A stretch of DNA of 23,198 nt from Bacteroidota bacterium (GTDB taxonomy: Bacteria; Bacteroidota; Bacteroidia; Chitinophagales; Chitinophagaceae): NCBI GenBank assembly GCA_023391895.1, contig JAEWAC010000356.1, positions 1 through 23,198 of the forward strand, in the 5' to 3' direction. A model generated the notes under the pieces. It was not told where the DNA came from, ran no database searches, and saw nothing but the letters and a program-made list of their open reading frames with translations. Positions 1 to 7,804 of the stretch are shown here, one piece after another. Every line of letters begins with the position of its first letter. The stretch's first letter is position 1. The position numbers and the translations under genes are program-made.

Positions 1-1321
1 GTACAATTACATTCAGCACACCGGCAATGATCATGGACACGCCTCCCACGACCAGGGCATAAATAGCCTTGTCGTTAAACAGCTCTTTTACCAAAAAGCC
101 TAAAATGGCCGCGGCTACTATTTGCGGAATCACAATAAAAAAGTTGAAAACCCCCATGTAAAAACCCATCTTACGGGCAGGTAAGGCACCGGCCAGCATG
201 GCATAAGGCATGGTTAATGTAGAAGCCCAGGCCAGGCCCACCAACAGCATGGGAACCAGTAACATCTGCGGATCTTTGATATAAAACAGCGAGATCAGTC
301 CTACCCCGCCAATGATCAGGCACAGCAGGTGTGTATATTTTCTCCTGATGCGGGCCGCCAGCAAGGGCAGCAAAAAAGCCGCCAGGGCTGAGATGCCATT
401 GTACACCATAAACATCACCCCTACCCAGTCGCCGGCATCCTGATAGGTTTTTGAAGTAGTGTCGGTAGTGCCATAAGTATTTTCGGCAATGGCAGGTGTG
501 GTATAAATCCACATGGCAAAAAAGGCCAGCCAGGTAAAAAACTGTACAATAGCCAGCTGCAGCATGGTTTTGGGCATGGAGCCAATGCCTTGCACAATTT
601 CTTTAAAACCATTGAATACACCGCTGGATCTCTTTTTTTCTTCTTCCCAGGCCGCCAGGTCCTGGGGTGGATGTTCGGTAGTGGTAAAAACGGTCCACAT
701 CACCGCGGCTAAAAACACAAAGCCGCCAATATAAAAGGAGTACTTGACCGAATCGGGAATAACACCGGCCGGGGCGGTATTGCTTACCTGGAAAAAGTTG
801 GTAAAAATATAAGGCAGCAGCGAAGCAATAACAGCACCCACACCAATAAAAAAGGTTTGCATGGCAAAGCCTTCGGTGCGTTGCTGGGGCGGCAGCTTAT
901 CGCCTACAAAAGCACGGAAGGGCTCCATGGAAATGTTGATGGAAGCATCCAAAACCCAAAGCAAAATGGCCGCCATGAGCAGCACGGGCGAATTGGGCAT
1001 TAAAAACAAAGCAATGGAAGCCAGAATAGCACCAATGAAAAAGAAGGGCCGGCGACGCCCCCAGTACGGGTGCCAGGTGCGGTCGCTTAAATAACCTATA
1101 ATGGGCTGCACCAAAAGACCGGTAACCGGTGCGGCAATCCATAAATAGGCAATATCATCTATTTCGGCCCCCAGGGTTTGAAAGATGCGGCTGACATTGG
1201 CATTTTGCAGTGCAAAGCCAAACTGGATCCCGAAGAATCCAAAGCTCATATTCCAAAGCTGCCTGAAGTTCAGCGGTTCTCTTCTCGCTTCCACCATAGC
1301 AGTCTGAACAGTAGGTTCCAT
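1..1321 (-). CDS. MFS sugar transporter, SLC45/sucrose-maltose symporter-like (3' end outside window)
   Basis: The frame is open from the ATG at 1319-1321 to the window edge, giving 440 visible codons with no stop, so the C-terminus is missing. The translation is a multi-span membrane protein. An early segment with SFGFFGIQFGFALQNANVSR is followed by a first-loop signature, GYLSDRTWHPYWGRRRP at about residues 77-93, which is the classic MFS loop 2-3 motif as seen in the SLC45/sucrose-H+ symporter group. Related Bacteroidota proteins are usually annotated as MFS sugar or maltose transporters; the exact substrate here is inferred. It lies 100 bp downstream of glgC on the same strand, which suggests a role in moving glucose or maltose-type sugars feeding the glycogen pathway. 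A short palindrome at 1362-1376 lies about 40 bp before its start. The family assignment is firm and the substrate is not. Confidence 0.85.
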   Translation of the reverse strand, partial: MEPTVQTAMVEARREPLNFRQLWNMSFGFFGIQFGFALQNANVSRIFQTLGAEIDDIAYLWIAAPVTGLLVQPIIGYLSDRTWHPYWGRRRPFFFIGAILASIALFLMPNSPVLLMAAILLWVLDASINISMEPFRAFVGDKLPPQQRTEGFAMQTFFIGVGAVIASLLPYIFTNFFQVSNTAPAGVIPDSVKYSFYIGGFVFLAAVMWTVFTTTEHPPQDLAAWEEEKKRSSGVFNGFKEIVQGIGSMPKTMLQLAIVQFFTWLAFFAMWIYTTPAIAENTYGTTDTTSKTYQDAGDWVGVMFMVYNGISALAAFLLPLLAARIRRKYTHLLCLIIGGVGLISLFYIKDPQMLLVPMLLVGLAWASTLTMPYAMLAGALPARKMGFYMGVFNFFIVIPQIVAAAILGFLVKELFNDKAIYALVVGGVSMIIAGVLNVIV

Positions 1322-1361
1322 TAGCAATCGTTAGTTTGTTTGCTAAATTTAACAAGTAATG

Positions 1362-1376
1362 GTGTACAAAGTACAC
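1362..1376. promoter_or_regulatory. 15-bp palindrome upstream of MFS transporter (candidate operator)
   Basis: GTGTACAAAGTACAC is a perfect 6-bp inverted repeat around a 3-bp centre. It sits in the 100-bp gap between glgC and the downstream transporter, about 40 bp before the transporter ATG. The size and position fit a binding site for a dimeric regulator. No regulator gene is present in the window, and chance occurrence cannot be excluded. Confidence 0.3.
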
Positions 1377-1421
1377 GGACTTGCTGTGGTTCAGCTGCTA
1401 TGTTAGTGAGTTGGTGGAAAA

Positions 1422-2696
1422 CTATTCGCCGATGCTAAAGCCGTTGGGCAGCACAGCGCCTTTCTTCACCACAATCACACCTTCTTTGATCGTGTACAAT
1501 GGATGATCACCGTCCGGCAAATGCGATCCGCCATAAATGCGCACGTCATCGCCAATGCGACAATCCTTATCAATGATGGCGTTTTGAATATGACAGCGGT
1601 TGCCGATACCCAGTTGCGGAATACCGATCTCCCGGTCGTGCTCAATTTCTTCCAGGGTTTCAAAGTAATCGTTACCCATCAGGTACGTACTGATGAGTAC
1701 AGAATTGTGACCAATACGCGAACGAACCCCCACGATGGAGTTTTCAATACGGGCCGCATTGATGATAGAACCTTCGGCTATGATGGTATGATCCAGGGTC
1801 GTACCGCTTACTTTGGCCGGCGGCAGCATACGCGGACGGGTATAAATAGCACGGCTGTTGTCAAACAGGTTAAAGGCCGGCAGGTCGCGGGTCAGCGCCA
1901 GGTTGGCTTCAAAAAAAGCCCGGATGTTTCCAATATCTTCCCAGTAACCTTCGTACTGGTAACTGGCTACTTTATACTGACCAATAGATTGCGGGATGAT
2001 TTCTTTACCAAAGTCGGCAGCGTCTTTTTTATCCCGCTCCAGCAGGTCAAAAAGCAACTGGCGGTTAAACACATAAATACCCATGGAGGCCAGGTATACC
2101 CTGCCTTGTTCCTGCATTTCGGGACCGGTTTCACTTACCCAGTCTTCCAGGCCGCTTTTGGGCTTTTCAATGAAGGAAGTGATATATCCGCCTTCTGTTT
2201 TTAAAATACCAAATTCAGAAGCTTCCCGGGCGGCTACCGGTATGGTAGCGATGGAGATATCGGCGCCGCTTTCCTTATGGTTTTTAATCATATCCTGAAA
2301 GTCAATCTGATACAGCTGGTCTCCGGACAGGATCAGTACGTATTCGCTTTGGAAAGGCCGCAGGTGGCGCAGGCACTGACGTACCGCATCGGCCGTACCC
2401 TGAAACCAGGTAGGGTTGTCGGGGGTTTGCTCAGCCGCCAGGATATCAACAAACGCCTTGCTGAAGGTGCTGAACTGGTAGGTGTTTTTGATATGACGGT
2501 TTAAGGAAGCTGAATTGTACATGGTGAGTACAAACATCCGGGTGATGCCGGAGTTGAGGCAATTGGAAATAGGAATATCCACTAGGCGGTATTTACCGGC
2601 TATTGGTACGGCCGGTTTGGAACGGGTGGCTGTTAACGGAAATAACCGGGTGCCGGCACCGCCCCCTAATATAACAGATAAGACTTCTTTGCTCAT
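1422..2696 (-). CDS. glgC: Glucose-1-phosphate adenylyltransferase (ADP-glucose pyrophosphorylase)
   Basis: Makes ADP-glucose from glucose-1-phosphate and ATP, the committed step of bacterial glycogen synthesis, in the cytoplasm. The 424-residue product has the N-terminal nucleotidyltransferase motif GGGAGTRL at residues 11-18, then SKPAVPIAGKYRLVDIPISN, the QGTADAVRQ segment and an IEKPK motif. The C-terminal third looks like the left-handed beta-helix domain with repeated hexapeptide-like units (GDDVRIYGG and similar). I chose the ATG at 2694-2696 because the product then begins MSKEVLSVILGGG, as in the family; the longer frame starting at 2768 would run into the end of glgA and adds 24 residues with no family similarity. 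It starts 17 bp after the glgA stop, so the two are almost certainly co-transcribed. Confidence 0.96.
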   Translation of the reverse strand: MSKEVLSVILGGGAGTRLFPLTATRSKPAVPIAGKYRLVDIPISNCLNSGITRMFVLTMYNSASLNRHIKNTYQFSTFSKAFVDILAAEQTPDNPTWFQGTADAVRQCLRHLRPFQSEYVLILSGDQLYQIDFQDMIKNHKESGADISIATIPVAAREASEFGILKTEGGYITSFIEKPKSGLEDWVSETGPEMQEQGRVYLASMGIYVFNRQLLFDLLERDKKDAADFGKEIIPQSIGQYKVASYQYEGYWEDIGNIRAFFEANLALTRDLPAFNLFDNSRAIYTRPRMLPPAKVSGTTLDHTIIAEGSIINAARIENSIVGVRSRIGHNSVLISTYLMGNDYFETLEEIEHDREIGIPQLGIGNRCHIQNAIIDKDCRIGDDVRIYGGSHLPDGDHPLYTIKEGVIVVKKGAVLPNGFSIGE

Positions 2697-2713
2697 GGTA
2701 ATTGGTTTTGTCT

Positions 2714-4135
2714 TTATTGCTTTAATGATTCGTACAGTTTTATATATTCCTGGGCCGATGCATCCCACGAGTTGTCGATCTGCATCATATGACTCCGCAT
2801 CCAGTTGTAAAGATCCCTTTTGTTATTATACAAGTCAATGGCCCGCCCTACTGAATAAGTAATATCGGCCACACTGGCGTGATTGAATCGAATGCCGTAT
2901 CCCTGCCAGTCGCCAAAATCTTTTACCGTATCCTTCAGGCCGCCGGTGCTCCTGACCATGGGAACGGTGCCATAGCGAAGGGCATACAACTGGTTCAATC
3001 CGCAAGGTTCTACCCTGCTAGGCATCAATAAAAAATCCGCGCCAGCATACATCAAATGGCTTAAAGACTCATTATAACCAATATAGGAATTGAAATACCC
3101 ATTAAACTGGCTTTTCATGCTATCCAGCCGCCATTCCACTTCCGGCTCCCCGGAACCCAATATTAAAAAGTTGGCATTGCCGTGGTGCTGGTAAATAGAG
3201 TTACGAATGGCATCCGGCAGCAGGTCGGCGGCTTTTTCGCCTACCAGCCGGCCAATAAACACGATCAGGGGCTTATCCGGGTCCAGGTTGAACTGTGCCG
3301 TCAGTTCTTTTTTATTTTTTTTCTTTCCTTCCCGTACCAGGTGCTCGTCATAATTCTTTATAATGTGATTATCCTTTTCCGGGTTCCAGACATCGGTATC
3401 TATGCCATTGATAATGCCAATGCTTTTGCCTTGCTCATACTGCAGCAGGTTTTCCAGCCCGTTGGCAGCATGCCGCAGCTCTTCCAGGTAACTGGGACTT
3501 ACCGTGGTTACCTTCCAGGCGCATTTAACAGCCGACGCCAGCGGGTTAATGGTATTGTTCCAGTCCAGCAGTCCCCACTTCCAGCTGTCGTAGGGAGGAA
3601 GATAATGGCCTTTGTCCCAACCCATCCATCCCTGGTACTGGGCATTGTGAATGGTAAAAACGGTCGGAATCTTGGCCAAGGAATTAAACTCAAAGCAATA
3701 TTTTACCATAAAAGGTATCAATCCGGTATGGTGGTCGTGACAGTGAATGATATCGGGCTTATGCTGCCACCGGTTGAGCCAGTCGCAAACCGCTATCTGA
3801 AAAGAAACAAAGCGTTCGTTATCATCATCATAACCATAGATCTTTTCGCGATCCAGCAAGCCGTTGATATCAACCAGGTAAAGGTCAAAGCCCAGCTTAT
3901 TGGTTTTTTCTTTGATCACGCTGTAATGAAACCAGTGGTGTCCCAGCTTCTGCCCGCCTTCGTGCACCAGTTCCCAATCGTTGTTGTATAAAAATTTGGT
4001 GCGGTACATGGGCATAATCACTTTGGCTACGTGCCCAAGATCCGTCAGGTTTTTAGGAAGTGCACCGACTACATCACCCAATCCGCCCGCTTTTGCCACG
4101 GGATAACATTCTGCTGAGACATGAATTATTTCCAT
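2714..4135 (-). CDS. glgA: Glycogen synthase (ADP-glucose type, GT5)
   Basis: Transfers glucose from ADP-glucose to the non-reducing end of alpha-1,4-glucan. The 473-residue length is normal for the family. The N-terminal ADP-glucose-binding motif KAGGLGDV is at residues 15-22 in the GT5 catalytic domain. The C-terminal GT1-like domain has the VFIGRLVGEKAADLL segment and the conserved PSRVEPCGLNQLYALRYG block with its nucleotide-binding glutamate. The start at 4135 gives MEIIHVSAECYPVAK, the usual N-terminus. It is the first gene of the minus-strand unit glgA-glgC-transporter, and it is divergent from the FucP-type transporter across 121 bp. No branching enzyme gene (glgB) is visible here, so it must lie elsewhere if the pathway is complete. 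Confidence 0.97.
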   Translation of the reverse strand: MEIIHVSAECYPVAKAGGLGDVVGALPKNLTDLGHVAKVIMPMYRTKFLYNNDWELVHEGGQKLGHHWFHYSVIKEKTNKLGFDLYLVDINGLLDREKIYGYDDDNERFVSFQIAVCDWLNRWQHKPDIIHCHDHHTGLIPFMVKYCFEFNSLAKIPTVFTIHNAQYQGWMGWDKGHYLPPYDSWKWGLLDWNNTINPLASAVKCAWKVTTVSPSYLEELRHAANGLENLLQYEQGKSIGIINGIDTDVWNPEKDNHIIKNYDEHLVREGKKKNKKELTAQFNLDPDKPLIVFIGRLVGEKAADLLPDAIRNSIYQHHGNANFLILGSGEPEVEWRLDSMKSQFNGYFNSYIGYNESLSHLMYAGADFLLMPSRVEPCGLNQLYALRYGTVPMVRSTGGLKDTVKDFGDWQGYGIRFNHASVADITYSVGRAIDLYNNKRDLYNWMRSHMMQIDNSWDASAQEYIKLYESLKQ

Positions 4136-4256
4136 ACTTAATTGCTACACTTTTTGAAGTTAGCTGTAAAATCATTTTTCAACAAATTATACATTACAAA
4201 ATTTGTTTTGTGGAAACTTATTATTTTACAACCTTTAAACAAAGTAACCCATTTGT
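4136..4256. promoter_or_regulatory. Divergent control region between glgA and the FucP-type transporter, with inverted repeat
   Basis: This 121-bp, AT-rich gap must hold the promoters of both divergent units. Near its middle, AACAAATT (4181-4188) and AATTTGTT (4200-4207) form a perfect 8-bp inverted repeat with an 11-bp spacer, a candidate shared operator. I could not find an exact Bacteroidota TAnnTTTG minus-7 element with a properly spaced minus-33 TTTG on either strand, so no promoter is placed. Confidence 0.4.
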
Positions 4257-5765
4257 ATGAATCAACAAACAAAATGGTCTCAGTTTAGTGTACTGATTTC
4301 CGTTTTCTTTTTCTGGGGATTTGTTGCAGCCAGCAACGACATTCTGATACCAGTTTTTAAAGAAGAATTGCATTTAGAACAGTGGCAGTCGCAAATGATA
4401 TCGTTTGCCTTTTATGTAGCTTATACCGTAGGCGCCCTCATTTATTTTGGTATCAGCAAAGTAAGCGGCGGCGACATTTTAAACAAACTGGGTTACAAAA
4501 ACGGAATTGCACTGGGCTTGTTTATTTCAGCCTTGGGTACTTTACTTTTTTACCCGGCTGCGGAAAATGCCTCCTTTACTTTAATGATCACGGGCTTGTT
4601 TATTGTAGGCCTGGGATTTTCGCTGCAGCAAACAGCGGCCAACCCATTGGCGATTGTAATGGGTCCACCCCAAACCGGTTCGCAGCGCTTAAGCCTGGCC
4701 GGCGGCATCAATAACTTTGGTACCACCATTGGACCTATCCTGGTTAGTATCGCCATTTTTGGTGCGGTTACCACCGGCTCTACCAATACGGCTGACATCA
4801 GTGCCGTAAAAACGCCCTACCTGATCTTAGGCGCCGCCTTTATTTTGGTAGCGGTTATTTTTAAGTTTTCCTCCATTCCCAACAAAATTGAAATGGAGCA
4901 CGATACTGCCGGCGAGGTGGAAAAAGATATCAGTAAAATAGCTACCCCTACCGATGTAACCGATGCCATGGCCATACCGGCTGCCAAAAGAGGAGCACTG
5001 AATTATTCGCAACTGGTGCTGGGTATGATCGGCATTTTTGTATATGTGGGTGTGGAGGTATCTACCGCCAGTAACCTGCCGGAATTTATGAAGAAACACC
5101 TGACCACAGCCGATGGCAGGCCTTTTCCTACGGAAAATATTGCTCCTTTTGTTTCGCTATTCTGGGCCAGTTTAATGATGGGTCGCTGGACATCTTCCGT
5201 AGGTGCCCTGGACATCAGCAGCAATGCCAAATCAATTTTGCGGTTTGTAATGCCTTACCTGGCCTTTGGCGTTTTCCTGCTGGTGAACATAATTGCCAAT
5301 CATGACATTACTCCTTTTTATATCTATGGCTTCATCATCATTGCCCTTATCATTGGCGATTTGTTAAGCCGCGGCAACCCGGCCCGTCAGCTGCTTATTT
5401 TTTCGCTGATGGGGATTACCGCCTTATTTATTGGTATGCTGGCCGATGGCATGGTGAGCGTTTATGCCTTTACCTCGGTGGGCTTATTCTGTTCCACCTT
5501 GTGGCCCTGTATCTTTACACTGGCAATTGCCGGCCTGGGCAGCCACACCAATGAAGGCTCTTCGTTTTTGATTATGATGATCATGGGTGGCGGTGTCATC
5601 AGCCTGTTGCAGGGATATCTGGCAGATTATGTTTTGGGTATTCAGTGGTCGTACCTGGTAGGTGTAGCCTGTTTTGCCTATCTGGCTTTTTATGCCGTAC
5701 GGGCCCAATCCATTTTAAAAGCCCAGGGCATTGATTATGATGTAAAACAGGGCGGCGGTCATTGA
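4257..5765 (+). CDS. Sugar MFS transporter, FucP/GluP (FHS) type, probably glucose or galactose uptake
   Basis: A 502-residue, twelve-span-like inner-membrane permease. The N-terminus has the FucP-family pattern FFFWGFVAASNDILIPVFKE at about residues 17-36, followed by the helix with FGISKVSGG and the LQQTAANPLAIVMGP block, which is typical of the FHS glucose/galactose/fucose proton symporters. The C-terminal half keeps the GLFCSTLWPCIFTLAIAGLG segment. There is a larger central loop (roughly residues 210-260) of mixed charge between the two six-helix halves. It is followed 33 bp later by a ROK sugar kinase in the same direction, and is divergent from glgA. That context points to glucose uptake followed by phosphorylation. 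Substrate preference is inferred from context and family rather than from specific residues. Confidence 0.9.
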   Translation: MNQQTKWSQFSVLISVFFFWGFVAASNDILIPVFKEELHLEQWQSQMISFAFYVAYTVGALIYFGISKVSGGDILNKLGYKNGIALGLFISALGTLLFYPAAENASFTLMITGLFIVGLGFSLQQTAANPLAIVMGPPQTGSQRLSLAGGINNFGTTIGPILVSIAIFGAVTTGSTNTADISAVKTPYLILGAAFILVAVIFKFSSIPNKIEMEHDTAGEVEKDISKIATPTDVTDAMAIPAAKRGALNYSQLVLGMIGIFVYVGVEVSTASNLPEFMKKHLTTADGRPFPTENIAPFVSLFWASLMMGRWTSSVGALDISSNAKSILRFVMPYLAFGVFLLVNIIANHDITPFYIYGFIIIALIIGDLLSRGNPARQLLIFSLMGITALFIGMLADGMVSVYAFTSVGLFCSTLWPCIFTLAIAGLGSHTNEGSSFLIMMIMGGGVISLLQGYLADYVLGIQWSYLVGVACFAYLAFYAVRAQSILKAQGIDYDVKQGGGH

Positions 5766-5798
5766 TATTTTTTGTACTTTTTAATAAATAAAAATTAG

Positions 5799-6767
5799 AT
5801 GAACATTTCTAATGAATTTGCAATAGGTATTGATATTGGCGGTACCAATACAAAATATGGCCTGGTTAATCACAGGGGAGATATTGTTCAAAAAGGAGAT
5901 TTAAGAACCGACGCTTATCCGACTATTGAAGGTTTTATTGATGCCTTGTATGAAACCCTGACCCCTATCATCGACCAACATTGCAAGGAGGGCAAAATCA
6001 AAGGAATTGGCATCGGTGCCCCTAACGGCAACTATTATTCCGGCACCATCGAGTATGCGCCCAACCTGCACTGGAGAGGCGTGATACCCATTGCGCAATT
6101 GATTACCCAGAAATTTAATCTGCCTTCTTCTCTCACCAACGATGCCAATGCAGCGGCAGTAGGTGAAATGATGTATGGTGCGGCCCGCGGCATGCGTGAT
6201 TTTATCATGATCACGTTAGGTACCGGCGTAGGCAGCGGTATTGTATGTAATGGTCATGTGGTTTATGGCCACGACGGCTTTGCCGGCGAACTGGGTCACA
6301 CCATTATCCGGCACGGAGGCCGCAAGCACTGGTCTACCGACCTGTCGGGTTCGCTAGAAGCTTATTGTTCGGCGACTGGTATTGTACTGACTGCCAAAGA
6401 ATTGCTGCAGCAAAGCAATGAGGCCAGTACCCTGCGCGACTACGATGCCAACGAACTGGACTCCAAAAAGGTATACGAATGCGCCATCAAAGGCGATAAC
6501 ATGGCACAGGAAGTTTACCGCTATACTGGTCAGATACTGGGTGAAGCCCTGGCCAACTTTGTGATGTTCTCTTCACCGGAAGCCATTATTTTATTTGGCG
6601 GCGTTATCAAGGCCGGCGACCTGATTTTGCAGCCCACCCGCGAACACATGGAAAAAAACCTGCTGCCCATTTTCCAGAACAAAGTAAAACTGATCTTCAG
6701 CGAGCTGAAAGAAGCAGATGCAGCCATTCTGGGCGCCAGCGCTTTGGTTTGGGAACTGAGAGATTAA
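5799..6767 (+). CDS. ROK-family sugar kinase, probable glucokinase, lacking the zinc cysteines
   Basis: ATP-dependent sugar kinase of the ROK family, 322 residues, likely producing glucose-6-phosphate in the cytoplasm. The N-terminal phosphate loop GIDIGGTNTKYG is at residues 10-21, the catalytic aspartate is D115 in LTNDANAA, and GTGVGSGIV lies at about 142-150. The substrate-contacting GELGH is at 164-168. Most ROK proteins then carry CxCGxxGCxE, which binds zinc with the histidine of GELGH. Here the equivalent stretch, GGRKHWSTDLSGSLEAYCS, has no cysteine at those places and one extra residue, so the zinc site is probably lost. The downstream ATG motif and the C-terminal ILFGGVIKAGD ATP-binding segment are intact, so it should still be an active kinase. 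It forms a two-gene unit with the preceding transporter and is followed by a strong terminator. Confidence 0.9.
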   Translation: MNISNEFAIGIDIGGTNTKYGLVNHRGDIVQKGDLRTDAYPTIEGFIDALYETLTPIIDQHCKEGKIKGIGIGAPNGNYYSGTIEYAPNLHWRGVIPIAQLITQKFNLPSSLTNDANAAAVGEMMYGAARGMRDFIMITLGTGVGSGIVCNGHVVYGHDGFAGELGHTIIRHGGRKHWSTDLSGSLEAYCSATGIVLTAKELLQQSNEASTLRDYDANELDSKKVYECAIKGDNMAQEVYRYTGQILGEALANFVMFSSPEAIILFGGVIKAGDLILQPTREHMEKNLLPIFQNKVKLIFSELKEADAAILGASALVWELRD

Positions 6768-6786
6768 ATGGATCATTTCAACTAAT

Positions 6787-6819
6787 AAAAAAATCCCACC
6801 TGACCGGTGGGATTTTTTT
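6787..6819. terminator. Bidirectional intrinsic terminator between ROK kinase and phosphodiester glycosidase genes
   Basis: A perfect 14-bp stem (6787-6800 with 6806-6819) closes a 5-base loop. The GC-rich core TCCCACC/GGTGGGA is flanked by seven A and seven T, so it ends in a U tract on both strands. It starts 20 bp after the ROK kinase stop, and lies about 60 bp past the stop of the converging minus-strand gene. It probably ends both transcripts. Confidence 0.93.
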
Positions 6820-6877
6820 ATGTACCATATCCGTTACCAGCGTGACAACGGATTGAAACGATATCAATTGTTGGACT

Positions 6878-7801
6878 TTAAGGCGCCAGCTGGATCATAA
6901 AAACCGCCGGCACGGCCCGCTGGACTTTGTCAGAAGGGGCAATGCTTTCTTTTCCGTTGATCAGCAAACAGGTGCTGCCTCCGCCATCCAGGTTCAGGGC
7001 TTCTACACAACCTACATCTTTCAGTAACTGTGCTAAATGGGTTAAACTCGCGCCCTCTGCCACGCCTGCCATACGCCCCTGCACAACCAGGATAATCAGC
7101 TTGCCGTCAGCGGTATACCCCATGGCCGTTCTGGGATGCCGATCGTTAATGGCTTTGCCGGCAAACTTGCGTTCTTCGTTATTGGTGATTTGAATTTCAC
7201 CTTTCTGCAACAGCACCGGTCCGCCACCTACTGCCGTTTGCATTTTCCACTTTTTATACCGCACCTTTTGGTTCTCCTCTAAAGGACCTTGGGTGGCATA
7301 AGCAAAGGTTTTACTACTGTCAGTCTGGGTCCAGGCTACATCGGCCTTTCTTTTTCTGGAAATGCCAATAGCACTGTTGTATGCCTTTATTTTCGCCGTG
7401 GTATCATTTCGGTCAGCAGCCCAACGCACCGGGTCAAAAGAAGCCGTCTTCCCGTCTTTGATGACCACATTGAGGTTTTGATGGGTTTGAAAAGAAAAGA
7501 ACGTAGTATTTACAACCACCAGCGGCTCATTGTTTTTCTGGTAGAACTGCGCCGGTGTGAGCCTTCTTTGCAACGTGGTATCGGCAGAAAAAAGCAACGA
7601 GCGGTCATTCAGATCGGCTTCTATATAATAGGCTACATTGGGCTTTCCATCCAGTGCATCTACGGTTTTATATACTTTAACGGAGGGTGGCAAAGGCTGG
7701 TAAAGCGCGTCTACATTGGTCCATTGGACGGAATTTTGTGCCAAGGCCGGAAACGAAGTACAAAGGGTACAAAGGAAAACAGGAAAAACTTTTTTGAACA
7801 T
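6878..7801 (-). CDS. Secreted phosphodiester glycosidase family protein (NAGPA/DUF2233 domain)
   Basis: A 307-residue exported protein. The first 21 residues form a signal peptide (FPVFLCTLCTSFPALAQ, cleavage probably after ALA). The C-terminal half has the NAGPA-domain signature: the AVGGGPVLLQKGEI block, DRHPRTAMGYT, and then EALNLDGGGSTCLLINGK. This family includes the mammalian uncovering enzyme that removes GlcNAc from phosphodiester-linked mannose; bacterial members are mostly uncharacterised but are expected to cleave sugar-phosphodiester bonds on cell-surface or environmental glycans. It begins 3 bp after the stop of an upstream secreted lectin, so the two are co-transcribed and may act on the same glycan. 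It has no type IX sorting domain, so it is probably periplasmic or released by another route. The family call is firm and the substrate is unknown. Confidence 0.9.
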   Translation of the reverse strand: MFKKVFPVFLCTLCTSFPALAQNSVQWTNVDALYQPLPPSVKVYKTVDALDGKPNVAYYIEADLNDRSLLFSADTTLQRRLTPAQFYQKNNEPLVVVNTTFFSFQTHQNLNVVIKDGKTASFDPVRWAADRNDTTAKIKAYNSAIGISRKRKADVAWTQTDSSKTFAYATQGPLEENQKVRYKKWKMQTAVGGGPVLLQKGEIQITNNEERKFAGKAINDRHPRTAMGYTADGKLIILVVQGRMAGVAEGASLTHLAQLLKDVGCVEALNLDGGGSTCLLINGKESIAPSDKVQRAVPAVFMIQLAP

Positions 7802-7804
7802 GTC

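Noticed and set aside
1503..2204. Long plus-strand open frame (233 codons) opposite glgC
   Set aside because: It is antisense to a strongly conserved enzyme gene and shows no domain; an effect of codon composition.
2697..2768. Longer N-terminus for glgC starting at 2768
   Set aside because: It overlaps the end of glgA and adds residues not found in the family; the ATG at 2696 gives the standard start.
3182..3991. Plus-strand open frame of 269 codons opposite glgA
   Set aside because: Antisense to a conserved glycogen synthase and without recognisable motifs.
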